Shown: one piece after another, positions 39,107-52,900 of the stretch | How the letters are laid out: each line of letters starts with the position of its first letter | How positions within the stretch are numbered: the stretch's first letter is position 1 | Source: Orthonyx spaldingii | Lineage: Eukaryota > Chordata > Aves > Passeriformes > Orthonychidae | DNA length: 64,000 bases | Direction of reading: 5' to 3' | NCBI GenBank assembly: GCA_013397795.1 | Contig: VZTJ01004048.1 | Coordinates: forward strand, 1-64,000 | Made by a program: the position numbers and the translations under genes | Notes under the pieces: generated by a model | Database searches by the model: none | Told to the model about the DNA's origin: nothing | Seen by the model: only the letters and a program-made list of their open reading frames with translations

Positions 39107-39727
39107 TTCACCCCAAAGTATTTGCTTTCTAAAATATGAGATTGTAAAAACCAGTTACCTTCATTTCTTTTCAGTAAAACTTACAATATCAAACCCAAGC
39201 GTAGAAGCAGTACTCCTGGAGAAATGGACACAAGCCATTCTAGTATAACCCAGGTGTGTAAAAAATCATTCCCATCTCACAAAAATTCAAAACTTTACAG
39301 AGATTTCAGCACAGATTTGAACATCAATGAATATAACACCTGATTGCCTAAGACTTTCACCTCTGGTAGGTTATTAACTGTGATGCCTATACCAGTAGAT
39401 GCTTTAATTTCCACAAACACACTGAGTGTGACTGAAGAAGGTGTAGCACTTAAAAGCATGCTTTCTCAGGTTTTAAGATGCACTAAATGCAAAATCAGCA
39501 AAAGCTCCTGTGATTCCAATGAATCTGTTTGTCCTATACACTTTCACCGTAGTTTGATAGGTAAAAATCATGTATTCCCTGATAAATTTTGTAATTTAGC
39601 CACAGATTCTACATCAAAAAGACGTAAATGTGCAGCATATTCTGCATATTTATATGGAAATATGAACACAGTTCCTGAAACCTCGTGATGCTCATGGTTG
39701 ACGCAGCCTGTGTTCCATCTTTTGTGG

Positions 39728-39780
39728 AAAGGTGGAGAAAATGACCTCCAAAGAATGCTTCCAACCTCAGCCATTCTGTT
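39728..39780 (+). mobile_element. Short CR1 LINE 3' end fragment
   Basis: 'ATGACCTCCAAAGAATGC' followed by 'TTCCAACCTCAGCCATTCTG' matches the end of a CR1 subfamily whose last bases read approximately GATGACCTCCAGAGGTCCCTTCCAACCTCAGCCATTCTG, as I remember it. Nothing upstream of about 39,728 is recognisable, so the copy is very short or heavily decayed. Its end differs from the 63.9 kb copy (CCTCAGCCATTCTG against CCTTAATGATTCTG), which suggests a different CR1 subfamily. Confidence 0.65.
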
Positions 39781-41126
39781 TCCAGTGTATTCATGCAAAA
39801 TAAGCTCTCACTGTATAAAACTTAGTCCCATGCCAGCTGCAGTCTGATCAAAGGGGTGCAAATAAAGCCAGTGGAGTGCAGAAAAGGTATCTGTTATCCC
39901 AGCAGGTCTACATCAGCCCCGGTGCTTTTTTTTGTGGTCCTGGATACTCAGAAAATAAAGTGTGAAGGGCACTCAGTTTAGGAGAATCATTAGGAACTTT
40001 GAAATATATGTATAAAAAAAAATTATTTATAGATATATAAACAGTTCATCTTCAAATTTGCCTAGGACTGAAAACAACGCAGTTCACTGGAAAGAATTCA
40101 TTCTAGGCCTGTCTTGGCTCATGGTGTGATCTCACTAGCAGGTCAGATTCAGCATGTCACACAGTGCTGCAGGTGGCTGAGAAATCTGATTCAGGAAAGC
40201 CTTTGCCTGTGCAGACATAAAGGCACAGGGACCACAGAAGAACTTGGGTTACCTGGACTACCACTGCTGCCTCTGTTTCTTTCTCTCTAAAAACTTTTCT
40301 TCAGCTTCCTTGTGCCCAGGAGCTTTCACAGCTTTGGCTACCTGAACTGACTCCACCTGTTATCTATATGGTTTCTCTTATATAAGGCCCTTTAATCATC
40401 AACAGTTTCTGCTTTCAGACGAATATATCAACCCCAAAAAACATGTTCAGACAACTGAGGGAGAGCACAGGCCCTTGTACAGTGTTTCTTTTAATCTCTG
40501 GCCCCTCCTGCTCCTTCAGGGACAGCAATCCCATAGATTGCATGGGGGAAATAAAAAAACCCTGCTGAAACATTTTGAGTCTTTCATCTGGTTTCTCTCT
40601 TTGCAACCTCTTGCTTTTCCAATGCCATGGTAATTTTCATGCAAGGGGATTGGGGTGAAGGAACAGATGCTGCTCCTATTTCCTCCCTGTTATCATCCCA
40701 CTCCCAGTGATGCTCCCTGTAATCGCTCCATTGTACAGCTGCCTTTCCTATAAAGCTGAACAATGAATAATGGATGCAAAAACTAAGTGGCGTTTCAGGT
40801 TCATTAGTATGCATGTTGTTATAAATTCATTTCAGTAGGTGCTGTGAAGCCACTCTCCTCTCTTTTGTATTTTGAGGTGTCACTGCTTCAGGCTCTGCTA
40901 ATGTTCATTTTGTATTCATTCATTTGTGTCTGTAGTTTTACCTGGATTGTAGGCTATTGTTCTTATTTGCAAAGCTTGGGTTTAATTTCCTGTAGGAAGC
41001 TTTTCTTTTGTCTCTAGGGCTCACTCTCCTATTACCATCCACCTTGAGAGTACTAAAGCACTGTCCTGCTGGTAAAATATAATTTGTTTTGTAGTGTTCT
41101 AATGAAAATGTTACCATTTATGTCCT

Positions 41127-41160
41127 AAAAAAAAAAAACCAAAAAAACCAAAAGAAAATA
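41127..41160. repeat. A-rich tract of the AAACC type
   Basis: Twelve A bases are followed by CCAAAAAAACCAAAAG. A very similar tract lies at 62,582-62,619. It may be a degraded poly(A) tail of a retrotransposed copy, but no insertion is recognisable upstream. Confidence 0.8.
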
Positions 41161-41179
41161 AGAGAAAGATCAAGATTTT

Positions 41180-41220
41180 CTGTTGGTATAAATAGCTATA
41201 TCTTATATAGCTGTTGGTAT
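41180..41220. repeat. Palindrome flanked by a 10-bp direct repeat
   Basis: CTGTTGGTAT occurs at 41,180-41,189 and 41,211-41,220. Between and partly overlapping the second copy is an inverted repeat, AGCTATA at 41,194-41,200 and TATAGCT at 41,206-41,212, with a five-base loop. Confidence 0.8.
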
Positions 41221-42796
41221 CCAGGGCTTCCCTTCTGTTCATTCCTATTTCTGAATGTTAAATAGCTCAAAAGCCCCCAAGCCACAGTTCTGCAAATCCT
41301 TGTTACCTTTGACCTATGTCCAGCTGCCAGCAGAGGCTTTGCTGGTAATGCTGGGTTCCTGAAAAGAATTTCTATCAGCCATGCAGAAAGCAACTCATGT
41401 ATCAGCATTTTCTTGTAAAGTTGAACAGAAGCTACTTCCCGTTCCATTTCAGACCCCCAGCCCTTTGCAATTATTCCCTTTATTTATATGACATACATAT
41501 TTTATTCATTCTCATTAGGCTGTTCAATAGCAACCCATTATCTTACAACAGATTCATAGCAGATAAAACATTCATATTGCCCCTATTTTTGTTTCTGTTT
41601 TATGATATTCTCCCTCACACATTCAGATTCATTCTTCCTAACAACAGCATATCATTAGGCCTTGCCTTCAGCTATTGTTAACAGTGAACTGATAAAATGC
41701 AGTAGGATGCTACAGAAAGTAGAGCTGATCCCAAGCCTTTTTTCCTCTCTGCCCTATCTGTATTGGACCAATAGTGGTGCAGAGCTATCAGCTCAAGAAA
41801 GTACAAAATGAACTCCAACTACAATAGAAGAAAGAGACAACAGTGAGCTATAGCTGTGCTCTCCCAGGACCGTTTGCACAAAGGAACAATCACCCACAGC
41901 AGTCTCACTAAAACGGAATTTGCAGTGGATAATATTCAGCATATGCACGGTAGTTGCTGATAGCAGTTACTTTGTACATGAAGAAATCTTTTACTGAAAC
42001 TGTGTCTCACCTTTGATGGTGTATGCAAAGCCTTCTTAACATTATAAGCAGCACTGAGTGTTAAGGACAAACTATTCAGACCAGGCTGACAAAGGCAGGT
42101 GTTGGAGCCCGAGTACTGAAATGAGTTGTCCTATATTCAGTACCGGGAACCAGTCGCCACATATTGAAAACACTGGTATAAGTGACTCTCTGAAAATGAA
42201 AAGCAGAGCCTGTGGCAAAGAAAAGCACAAGTCCTCTCTGCCTGGATCATCATCACCTTTGTTCTCCTCTTTTCTTCCCACTCAGTAAAATAACTTCAGC
42301 TCTCCAGTTCTTTAGTCATATGAAGCCAAAGATGAAAAGGGATCTAGTATCACTAAAGGCTACAAAACCAGGTGTGTCAGGCTCTTAAGGTGCTTTATTG
42401 GGAAATTTATAATCTCACCTATGTATGAGATGCCTGTTTTACCCATGAAGACAGCACATGTGCTTCCACTGCAGCCCCTTGCTAAGAGAGCCGAGACGCG
42501 TGTCCCTGGGCAGAGCACGGGTGCCCACTGAGAAGTGGATGGCAGATCTAAGAGGTACAGGAGTGTGACACGTAGACACACCACATGAGGAGGTAGAGAT
42601 CAGTCATCAACAGCTCATTTCCACTTTTATCATGGAAAATTGCCAGTTTATAGTAAATTGAACAGATCTCTGAAGTCTGAAATATGGAAAACTTAAATCT
42701 TAAATCTTACAAAATATTCTCACTACGCAGTTCCACTGCAGAGATTATCATGATCACAGGAACAGGTATCTTCACAAGTATCACAATCTCCCCACA

Positions 42797-42892
42797 TTTG
42801 TGTGTGTATTTTTATATTTGGATATATTCAGATACACTGAAATTCACACATATGCACTGCAATATTGTTGATATATAAATATATACTCATAT
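42797..42892. repeat. TG/TA-rich degenerate simple repeat
   Basis: TTTGTGTGTGTATTTTTATA is followed by repeated ATAT and ACATAT steps, including GATATATAAATATATAC, then CTCATATCTCCCTCTCTAT. It resembles the 36.0 kb tract and is probably an eroded microsatellite. Confidence 0.7.
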
Positions 42893-43500
42893 CTCCCTCT
42901 CTATAAGCACATTAGTCTCCCCACATGTATGCAAAAACAAGCCCAAAATCATATGTATGTAGATACACTACCAGATATGCATATCTATCATAGTCTTTTT
43001 TAAATAGGTTTGCTCTTATTTATTTAAATATCCTCTCTTGCATTCGTACTTAAGGCACTGTAGTCAGCCACATTTTTGTTGGCCTGGGACATCACTAAGG
43101 ACACTTGCTGTTAGCCTCTTCTCTTCAACTTCTCTAAGCATGTTTTTACTGCATATTCTTTGGGAACTTGACTGTGTGCAATAGGAAATAATCAATTCTC
43201 ATATGAACTACATAACCTCTGTTGAAGTAAGTGGTGTGTGGACTGATTAAAATCAGGACTAGTTTTGTACATTTTTGTCCAACTACACCAGCACCCCAGA
43301 ACCTCAGTAGAGGCAAAACTGAATAACTGAGAACAGAATTTGTCCCAAATGCTAGAATGATCACATCTCAAATAATATTTATCATGTCTAGTAGACCACA
43401 AACCCACAAATTCCTAACCTGATGGTACTTATTGCTCTTTTTTCTGTAGCTTGATGCTGTAGCACCCACAGGATGCCCTTTTTTTCCACTTTGTTTATAT

Positions 43501-46500
43501 CGTTCCACCACACCAGTGGGGGTCAGGGACTGAAGGCCTCCAGGAGACATGTTCTTCACCTGCACCAAGTAAGCAAAAGGTGTATATTTTCCTGCTAGAG
43601 TTGACTGGAGCCTGTGTTACAGCTGCAGCCTGTTGAGATGTGGGTCTTGTCATGTGTACACTTGATGCAAAAAGAGCCATGATGCAAAGTGGCTCCTGAA
43701 AGTGAGGACAGAAGCCCAGCTGTAGATGCAGGAAGAAGTTGCAGCTCACTAAAATTCCAGCTTGATTCTCTGTCTGCCAAGAACAGGTTGTGAAGGAGAA
43801 CTACTGACAGAACTTCAGACACAATTGAAATCCCTGCAGGAGAGGAAGCTTGACAGCTCATTTTCATGTCCTGCTCCCAAAATGGCAGTGCCTGCAAATG
43901 AGCAGTGTGTTTGTGCAAAGGGGCAGGAAGGGGCCAGTGGGACTGGGCTCCTTCCCATCCCTTCCTACCCAATCCCTTGCACACTGACTGCCCGTTCAGC
44001 CCACAGAGATGAAGTGCCTGGACACACTTGCACCTCTGAGCTGTCACTTCTCTGCCTGTGAAGGGTGCTAAGAGAGCTTCTCTGGCCTCATGAAAGTGCT
44101 GTGGGGATGAGCATATTTCAGGTTGCATGTACTCAGATATTACTGCAATAGAGGTCAGAAAACAGGCAACATACTCAGCTTTCAGAAATACAGCTCCAGT
44201 TTGCAAAGCTGGAAATGTGCATAGTAGTTAATGTGTTCCCTTTTTTTTTTGTCTTCTCTCTTGGCAACTTGTTCTTTGTTCTTGTAGTCTACTTTATTCT
44301 AGGGATTTTTTGTTCCACTGGAAGATTTGATTTTTTTCTTTTTAATACATACCCTGGCACTGAGCACCTGCTGCAATTAAAGCACTGATATTTGGCTCCT
44401 GTGAGGTCTATTCTGTTATGAAGTTTTATCCATTGATTGTAGGCTAATGAACCCATCAATTCATCACAGCACTTCTATTACCCTACTGCTGTTGTGGGAT
44501 GTTGTATTGCTGAGCTTGGGTAAGAGCACTGACTCGTTTGCTACTGCCCCAGCTGTTGTTGAGGATGTAAAAGAGATAAAGTAACCAGAATTTCAATACA
44601 GTTCAACTTTGTGGCCCTTCTGTGGCATGTCAGTTCCTCATATAATAGGACTTTCTCATTTACGGCAAATCAATTTCATCAATACTTACTATTCAGAAGC
44701 AGTGGCTCTTGAGTGGGATGGAAAAGGGGAGGAGATCTGATATTTTCTTGGGAAACATTGAGGGGTGTAAGAAATGGTCATTTTTTTCACTCATAGAAAT
44801 TGTCTGGTATGGGGCATTAGGAAAACCTAGATAAACTCAAAGTAATTAGAAACAGCAAGAAATGCTTTCAATAGGAATAACAACAGCAGCAATATGTTTT
44901 ACTCCCTCTGTGTCAGATGCTGGTAATACTTTTTTTTAAAAGCCTAGTCTCAGATTATATGTGGCAGATTTATTTGTCATTCCACAGATAGTTATCTGGC
45001 TTTTTTTAGATTGTCTGGCATTACATTGATTCAGCACAGAAATTAAGAAATGCACAAAAGTAATTGGCAAGAAAATAAACCCAGGACCACAAGAGCAGCT
45101 GCCTTTAAGCTATCACTTTAAAGTTTGAGAGTCAAGAACAAAATAGGATAATTCTGGCAGTCTTGATATCTTTATTGAGAAAACATTTTGATATTGAGTT
45201 TGGAGGGTGAACAGTAATAAAGGAGCATGCTGAAAAATAAAAGAAACAAGACTGGTCTCTGTAATTGAGTCAGAGGAATCACATTTACATAAGCATGTGA
45301 ACAGAAGGTCTGCAAACACAAACAAGAGGAATGGAGATGTCTGAAAAAACAAGATGCCAATAAAGAAATATGGTTAACAGATAGGAATGAGTACAACCTT
45401 TTTGAATTGTATTTCTTGCTAAAAGCAGTTAAAATTCCTATTACTAGCACACCAACTGAAAAAAAAATTGTTTAAATGTAGGCAACACAACCCCATGGAA
45501 AACAAGGCTTATAAATTCCAAAAAGCCAAACCCTTTTCCATCCAGCGCAAGCCTCATTTGAATTTACCCACCAACTCATTCACTTGTGTTTTAAGCCAGC
45601 TGTTACAACACACATAGTAGTACTCTCACTATCCAAGCATCTCAGTTCTAGTATCAGATTGTTTTTCTAAAGCACATAATTTGATGCCACAGTACAGACA
45701 AAGGATTTGGGCTGTGTGGACATTTTAATACCATGTCCGTCTGCTGCACATGTCCTGACGTAGGTTCTTCTGGATGCGGGAGATGGAACATCTAGAGCGG
45801 GCGGAAACTCCAACACTTAGCTAGTAAACAGTGGTGTTGCAAGTCTTATTAATTAATGTTTGCAAAATGTTCCAAGATTCCCCAGATAGAACACGTTATA
45901 GAAGTGAAAAATATTACAAGTAATCTTTCCTGACGTATTAATAACACAGAAGGTAGGAATGCAGCCTTGTTGTAACTAAAGGTTTGTGACAGGCTTCTCT
46001 TTCAGCAGGTTTGCTAACAGAAGGAACAGACTGCAAGGCAAGTACAAAACTCCACTCCAAGATGCAGTGCTTCAGGAAGGCAGCAAAGCTCGTACACATC
46101 TTGCTGAAAACCCACATAGGCGTCAGGTACTTCATCTACTTTCAGGTCCTGAAGTTCAGTGAGCCTTTGGTCTCATTCAGTATCTCTCCTCAGTGTCCAC
46201 ATGGAGATCTCCTCATTGCTCTGCTACTGCAACCCACAAAACAAGCAATAATAAATAAGAGAAATGTTTCAGCAGATGAAACAACTGGATTGGAGCATGA
46301 CTCCTTCGTTGCAGGGTACAGGAAGGGCAGTGGTAGATCCATTGACTCCATGAGCCCTGCTCCACTGTGAGCGTGACTGACAGGATCACCATTCCCCTAC
46401 TGGTCTCTTTTGGGATCGTGTTCTAGCCTCTTCAGTGATCCACCATAAAAGATTTGTGCAAGGAACCACTATCCAGATATTTTCCCTCTCACCTAATTCA

Positions 46501-48900
46501 GCCCTGAACATTGATACCAGAGGGAAGAGCATAGGCAACATCCAACACAGATCCTTTCCCCATCTGAGTCCAAGGCATGCTGGAGGAGATGTTGAGGGAT
46601 GACAGGGTCCCAAAATGGTGAAAATATGGTGGTTTCAGGGATGTGTTGCAGAGCACAGCAGGAAGGCGGTGCCTCTGCAGAATGATTTCTTGGCTGCTGC
46701 ATATCAAATGCACCAAGAAAGCAAATAAACTGGCAGCAACTAGGAAATGACTGATCCATGCCAAAGCTGTGAAACAGTTGCCTTCACTCCTGGACTCTTC
46801 AAAGCTGCTCAGGAATTTGACATGTTGAGGTCCTCCTGTCTTCTTTGTTGTTTGCTTCTGCCCATTTGAATGGTAGGGATCCCTTTGCTGTGCTGATTAG
46901 GAAGCAGCTGATGCCTTCCTAGCTGAGCAGATGGACCACATGTAGGGACTCCCCAGCCAAGCAAAGCTCCAGTAAGGCTATCCCTCCTTACACTGACACT
47001 CATTACTCATTATTCAGAAATAACCAGCTGTTTCAGTAGAAAAATAAACAAGCAGTGACAAATAAAGCTGGCTCAGAAAGGGCATGAAGAAAGGGAGTAG
47101 GAGTCCTGTGTTAGACCTGGGCACGGGTAGAGATGTGGGCACCCTCAGCTCACAACAGGGGAAGGGAGGTGTGCAGTATAAGCAGGCTCATTTCATGCTA
47201 CTATTACAAAGTAGAGCATTGGTAATGGAAAGAGAGACAGGATCTTCATGTGGAAACCCACTCACAGGACCTGCAAGCGCAGCAGTGTGGAAAGGCTGGG
47301 TTATTTCTCTAGGCTGTTTTTCTTGGAATGACATGCAATGAAATGACATCTTTTCACAGCAGAGTCCTGGGAGGCTGCAACATACTCTGTATGTTCACCT
47401 CTAAGAGCTCACCTGCAAGCAGCCACTGCTGCTGCTGCTGCAAGTTGTTTGATTACCTCAGTGCTGTGGTAGCTGCTGGTATGAATGGACACACCCCGTT
47501 TCTTCCTCAGATCTTCTGTTCAGATACACTCATGCAAGTGTAATGAAGGTTTGTGGGAGAGGGCAGGTACCCATGAATAGCACTGATTCACACTGAATGT
47601 AGGATGGACGTGCAGGTCTTTATACCTGCTCTCCAGCCTCTTTGCCTGTGTCTACGGTAGTTGGATTTTCCAGCAAGTCCCTTGCAACTTCCAGAAAGAT
47701 CAATGAGGCTGAGCAATTGCAGAAGCAGCATGGAAGGTCAATGCACAAACTCCTTTCCCCTCCAGATGAGGCAATAGGGTGTAAGTGATTTATAAACTGA
47801 AGTCTGAGGTGATTACAGAACTCAGGACTTAATTACACAATTCCATTACCCTGTCACATGTCAAGCGTCTAACACAGACCTGGCAAAATAAACCATGTGT
47901 TCTCAAAATATCATACCCTTATTTACAGCCATGGAAGAGGGGAATTAAAATCTTTAATTAGATTTTGCAAGATGCAAAGTTATGGACACTGACTGTAAAA
48001 TGTGAACAGCAGTGTGAGTGAGAAATACTCTTCCTTGGATAATCTCTGAAGCTTGTGGGACAGCTTGTGGGAAAGCTCACGTTGTACTCATGTAACATCC
48101 CAGCTTTGTTTCTAAAGCCATCGTCCAGCTACAAATCCCATACCTCCCTCCAAATACCATACCTCCCTCCCAGGGCTTTCTACTACCTCAAGCCTTCCCA
48201 TCCTTCCTCCTCAGCTTTTACTGTCCCAGATGAGGAACTGTCATGCTGAGGGACATAATTATTCCATTTCTTTATTCCATTCTCTGTGTTTACTTCAGAA
48301 GCAGAGTCCAAAAGGCGTATCTTCTTCCCTTATCCAGCTCCCTTTTGGTCATCTCTGCCTTTAGGAAGTTAAACCTCAGAGTGGCATCTGTCCTTGCCCA
48401 GCCTCTTACCCTACCTCAGCTTCAGTGGGGCTACCACTGCCTTACAAAAGCACAACAAACTCCTGCCTGTTCACAGCTGCAAATCTATTACCTGAAAAAA
48501 TCCTAGACTAATTTTTGATTTATCTACTCCCCATGATTGCATACATGGGCTTCCCTGCTGTCTCCATGAGGCACTACTTTTCTGCTGCATTTCCAAGAGC
48601 AGTGAAACCCATCGTCACCAGAACTAAGAGACACTCTGCCCCTGGGCTCAGCTCCACTCCCACACAGCATTTCCTTTCCCTCATCCTTACTTGCCATCTG
48701 TGTTTTACTCAGAGAGCTGGAGAGCAGCAAACTGCTTTTGGACTTTGCAGCCAGTTTTTGGGTGGAGCTCTGGATGAGCTTATTGGGGCTGCACTGGCCC
48801 CCAATGTCATATGGCATTCCTTCATTCAGAGAGAACAGCTGAGACCCTTTAACCTTTGTTGGCGTTTAGAGACAGATGAATGCTCAGCCACTTTGAAAAC
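43501..48900. other. No gene recognised
   Basis: The 203-codon minus-strand frame at 43,595-44,206 begins at TTG and lies in a GC-richer patch; its peptide is not recognisable. Several mutually overlapping frames at 46,390-46,770 are also unrecognisable. The only repeat seen is the 19-bp duplication at 48.1 kb. Confidence 0.65.
48138..48170. repeat. 19-bp tandem duplication
   Basis: CCATACCTCCCTCC is present at 48,138-48,151 and at 48,157-48,170, separated by AAATA. The period is 19 bases. Confidence 0.9.
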
Positions 48901-49208
48901 AATGTGCAATTAAACTAATTGTTCTGTTCAAAAACAGTGTTGTAAGATCTACAGAAGTAATTAGAATTGCCACACCATAACTGTTAAGAAGCAATAATGT
49001 GTCTCTTACATAGACATTAGTCTGATAACTACCTTCACTTACAGAGATCATTTATCCGTGTGTTTGGGTTTTGGTTTTTTTACCTCCTCAATGCACAAAG
49101 AGTCCAGAAGTGGGGCTACAAATCACAGGAGGTTTCTTCTATAGGGCTTTTGAAGGTCATAATTCTTTTGAAAGGGTGAAGTTTTCCTTGCTCTTCCTGC
49201 ACCAAAAT

Positions 49209-49238
49209 CTCTCTCTCTCTCTCCCCTTTTCTCTCTCT
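49209..49238. repeat. CT dinucleotide microsatellite
   Basis: An uninterrupted CT run at 49,209-49,223 is followed by CCCTTTT and a second short CT run to 49,238. It lies just upstream of an alternating AT tract, giving a compound simple repeat of about 80 bases. Confidence 0.9.
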
Positions 49239-49240
49239 AA

Positions 49241-49290
49241 CATAGATATGCATATAAATATAAATATATATATATACGTACATGTGTGAC
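49241..49290. repeat. AT-rich alternating purine-pyrimidine tract
   Basis: The tract contains TAAATATAAATATATATATA and then TACGTACATGTGTGACATG. The TA run and the following TACGTACATG form locally self-complementary sequence. No function can be assigned. Confidence 0.85.
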
Positions 49291-49919
49291 ATGGACTTTC
49301 AGGAAAGCTGCTAGGCTCCTAAGCACAGAGAACTCCTGTTGCATTTGCTGCCCACTCAGCTGCCTTCTTGTAATGCACAGAAAATGGTAAATTTGCAGAA
49401 TCCACACTTTCACCTCCCAGCTAATTCCTCTAGATCAGGCATTAAGACACTCTGAGGTTAAAGTTTTTGAAAGATTCTTAATGTGTATTGTAACTCTTGA
49501 AAAGTGACCGACCAACTTTTCTTCCATGTAAGGACCAAATATCAACCCCATAACCTAAAGCTTGCACAAGCTGCACAAGAAAATGAGGATGGGAATAAAT
49601 ATGCTTGAAACGGAGGTGGGTAGAGTGTTAATAGCTAGTTACCTTTCTGCAGATGAAATCAGCAAATGTAGGTGTGCCTTAAAATGTTATACCCAGATTA
49701 TACTGGTCTTGGAAAACTCTCAGGTCAGTGAATTTCCATAAAATTAAACGAAAAACTGCTGTTCAAGAAGAGACTCAAAGATTAGCTTACAGCTCTGTTG
49801 TGTGAGGTGTATCACAGTTGAGAATGGATGCAGAAAAGAGAGATATTGTATGCTGAATGTTGACAAGGAGATTTATTAGCATAACTACATTGTCCACACC
49901 ATACCCACATCTCCATACA

Positions 49920-49952
49920 AAATTTAAAACAAAACAAACCAAAGCAAACCCC
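49920..49952. repeat. AAAAC-type simple repeat
   Basis: AAAACAAAACAAACCAAAGC forms a short degenerate pentanucleotide repeat. Confidence 0.75.
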
Positions 49953-52900
49953 AGACTTCAGATATTGTGACTTTGAAGGCAGGGTTAAGTATTTCTGACC
50001 CATGAACTTCCTTGCTCCTTTGGAAATAGAAGTTTGGGAAAGTGCTGACAGATAACTTCCTGGAGCAGACACTTAATGTTTAAAAACATTTACCTTTTCT
50101 TCTTTGCTTTTATACTCTGCTATCACACACTGCTAAAGCCCGCTGTGGTATGCTTTTGTGTACCTATGAACCTTTCTGAAAATGTGCACTTATTGGAAAC
50201 AAAGGATTTTTATGAAGACTGCACTTTCTGATCATTGTGCATAAACTGTTTCAGAAAAGGGATTTTTTCTGAGAAAATATCTCTCCTGATTTCTGTTGGT
50301 TTCTTTCTCCCTCTGTAGCCATTCCCTCACAGCCTTACTGAAGTGGGGTTCCCACTGTTCCTGATAGTGTAGCTCCTGGCTTTGCATCACTAAAACATTC
50401 CACAGAAAAATGATTTTAAAATTCCCAAGATCTACACTGTCTCTTATGCTCTCTCCATCCAAGATCTTGCATTGGGACCATACTTATCTGCAAACTGAGA
50501 TCTTGTATTTCCATGTTAACAGTATTAATGAACATTGGTCAAAATCTAATCACTGAAACTGAAAATTTTTCAAGTTTTTTTTCCTTAGTTTGCTTATGAC
50601 CATGTAAAGCTGAACTCACCCCAAAGGCTTTGGTGTTCTGCAAAGTACAGAAGTGGTGGAGGGTGAGGCTTGCAAAGGGATGGGCCTTGGGGAGTAGGTC
50701 ATGTTGTTTTTCTGTGTTCAGCTGGATGCAGCTGCAGCTTAGGAAAAACAGATCAGGATAGCCCCAGTGGTTTGCACAAGACTTCCACCCAAGGTGAGGG
50801 AATCCTTATGAGACCATCTGGGTTTTCTGTATTTTGGTATGTTTTCTTAACCGTAAATTCCTGACTCACCCATTTTTATGTGACCTAAAAATCTGACTGA
50901 TGCTGTTTACTAGAGACAAACAGCTTGATAAGTCAAATCTCGCCAAAGCTAGTAATTAAAACCAGTTCCTCTGAAGTCTTTTTTTGATACAGCCTGTGTG
51001 AAGTGAGTTTGTCATTTTCACCCAACCCTTAAAGTCTGGCATAACTGGATTAAGGCTAATTTGAAAAACATTCCAGACAGGAATAAATCTTTACTGGAAG
51101 AAAGGGCAGGGATATGTAATACATATTATCCAGAGAAAAATACAAAGACTTCAAGAGCCTGCCTTGGTTAGCCCATCAAAGTGGAAGCTGAAAGGGGAAG
51201 ACTGCTTTCTACGCCGGGCTGTGAAACACCAGTAAGGGAAGACTATGTGAAAAAGAAATAGGTCAACACCTGCTGCTGGTCATAAATATGACAAGGAAAT
51301 AAGAGAGAAGTCAATGACAACTAGAGTAATAGTACAGCTTTATAGGAATGAAAAATCCTAAGTAGTTTTAAGACAGTATCAGGTCTATCTCTGGAGAGTC
51401 TCTGATGTGTCTGCCTCTAGCACATGCTGCATTCCCAGTGGAGCAGGTATGATTAGTTGGAAGTCACTCTCATCCTTAATTTGGAAGTAGTCACAGATGA
51501 ATACCTCTCATCTTCCCTAAAGTAGAGAGTTACCAGTTACAGAACATACCAGTGTTTTTTCCTACTGCATTTCCTCACAGACAGTATTTTTTTCTACTTT
51601 GATCATAGATATATAATACTGATGGAGTATGAAGGAAGTGGACTACAGGAAGTGGCCAGCTTCACATATACCATCAGATTAACATCTCCCAGTGCCACCA
51701 CCATAAACAGTGTTCTGGGAAAGACAGTCTGTTACTCTGACCTTCCTCAGCATTTTTCCATTTCTTTTATGTTCTTATTCTCATCTATAAAAGTGAATCC
51801 TCAAAATTAGTTTTGCAATCATGTTCGTGCAGCAGTATCAGGAAGTCTGACATCAGATTCTCTGGGTTGAGTGCAAAGTACACTGCAGCTTTTCCAAACT
51901 ACTTGCCACCCTTCAGCAGGAGAACTCAGACAGGGGTTCACATCAGAATGATGGTAAGGAGTCCCAAAATAATCTGGCAAGCAAACAATGAAGATAGAGG
52001 GGAATGTGAACTAAATCACAGGTACTGACAGTTATAAGCAAGGTAAGGGAGATTTTTGAGGGTAATGAGGATCCTATACAGGCAAACAGAATAAAGTGTG
52101 TTTTCAAAAGGGTAACTCAAAGAACAAGGAATTGTCTAAGGAAGTCTGGATGCCCTCCCAGCTCTATTTTTCACAACACAGTAATTTCTCTGACTGTGGT
52201 TTTGAAAGTGTAGCTGATGTCAGACAAGTTAGACTGCAGGGGAGCAGAAGAATACGGATACCATTCCTACTATTCCCAAGAATAGAAGGCAAAAGCGCAA
52301 ACACTCTCAGACCCTGGGGTCTGTGGCTGCTGAGGTTTCTGTGCAGATGAGGACAAACAGATTGAATTCGATGTGACTGGAACAGAGAAGCAGCACAAGG
52401 GATGGAAAGACAAAGAAATGTCAAGAGCAAGAGTACTAGTAGAAGGCTATTAGACATCCGTGTTGTCTTTAGACAAAGCTGTGAGGTAACTAGTTGTGGC
52501 ATACTACAACATACAGATTGAAGCAAGCTGTGTCCAGCGAGCACAGTAACTCAGCCAACTCTTCCCATGACCCTCTAACATTGAGCCAGTGAATGTGATA
52601 GACAGGAGCAACGGGAAGATGCTGCAGTCACTGCCGTGTCCTTGTTCAGGCAGAAACATGTCTGCAAGGGGTGCAGTCCAGTCACGAACTCAGAAGCAAG
52701 TTTGTACCCGCACTCATTTATTCATCATCAACAGCATGTTGCAAACAATTATAGGAATGCCAGTTACTTGCCAAGACACAGAGATTTCTCCTGTCTGTCA
52801 CTTGAGCTGGGCACGGCAATAACAGTACCAGATTCCAGCTGTGTGCTACATGCAGCTCAGTTTGAGTTTCACATCATGGAAACATTTGTTGTGTACAGTA

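Larger units (their letters stand above)
38105..43500. other. No gene recognised
   Basis: Holds the CR1 tail at 39.7 kb, A-rich tracts, the small palindrome at 41.2 kb and the degenerate TG/TA tract at 42.8 kb. The 114-codon frame at 39,344-39,688 begins at TTG. A tiny CpG cluster near 42,485-42,525 is far too small to be an island. Confidence 0.65.

Noticed and set aside
39344..39688. 114-codon frame with a cysteine cluster (CTKC) as a zinc-binding protein
   Set aside because: It starts at TTG, the cysteine spacing does not fit a known finger, and a CR1 tail follows at once. Treated as chance.
41127..41160. A-rich tract as the poly(A) tail of a processed pseudogene
   Set aside because: No coding-like text, gene similarity or target-site duplication was found upstream.
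43595..44206. 203-codon minus-strand frame as a gene
   Set aside because: The first codon is TTG. The frame lies in a GC-richer patch and overlaps a 99-codon frame on the other strand. No recognisable domain was seen.
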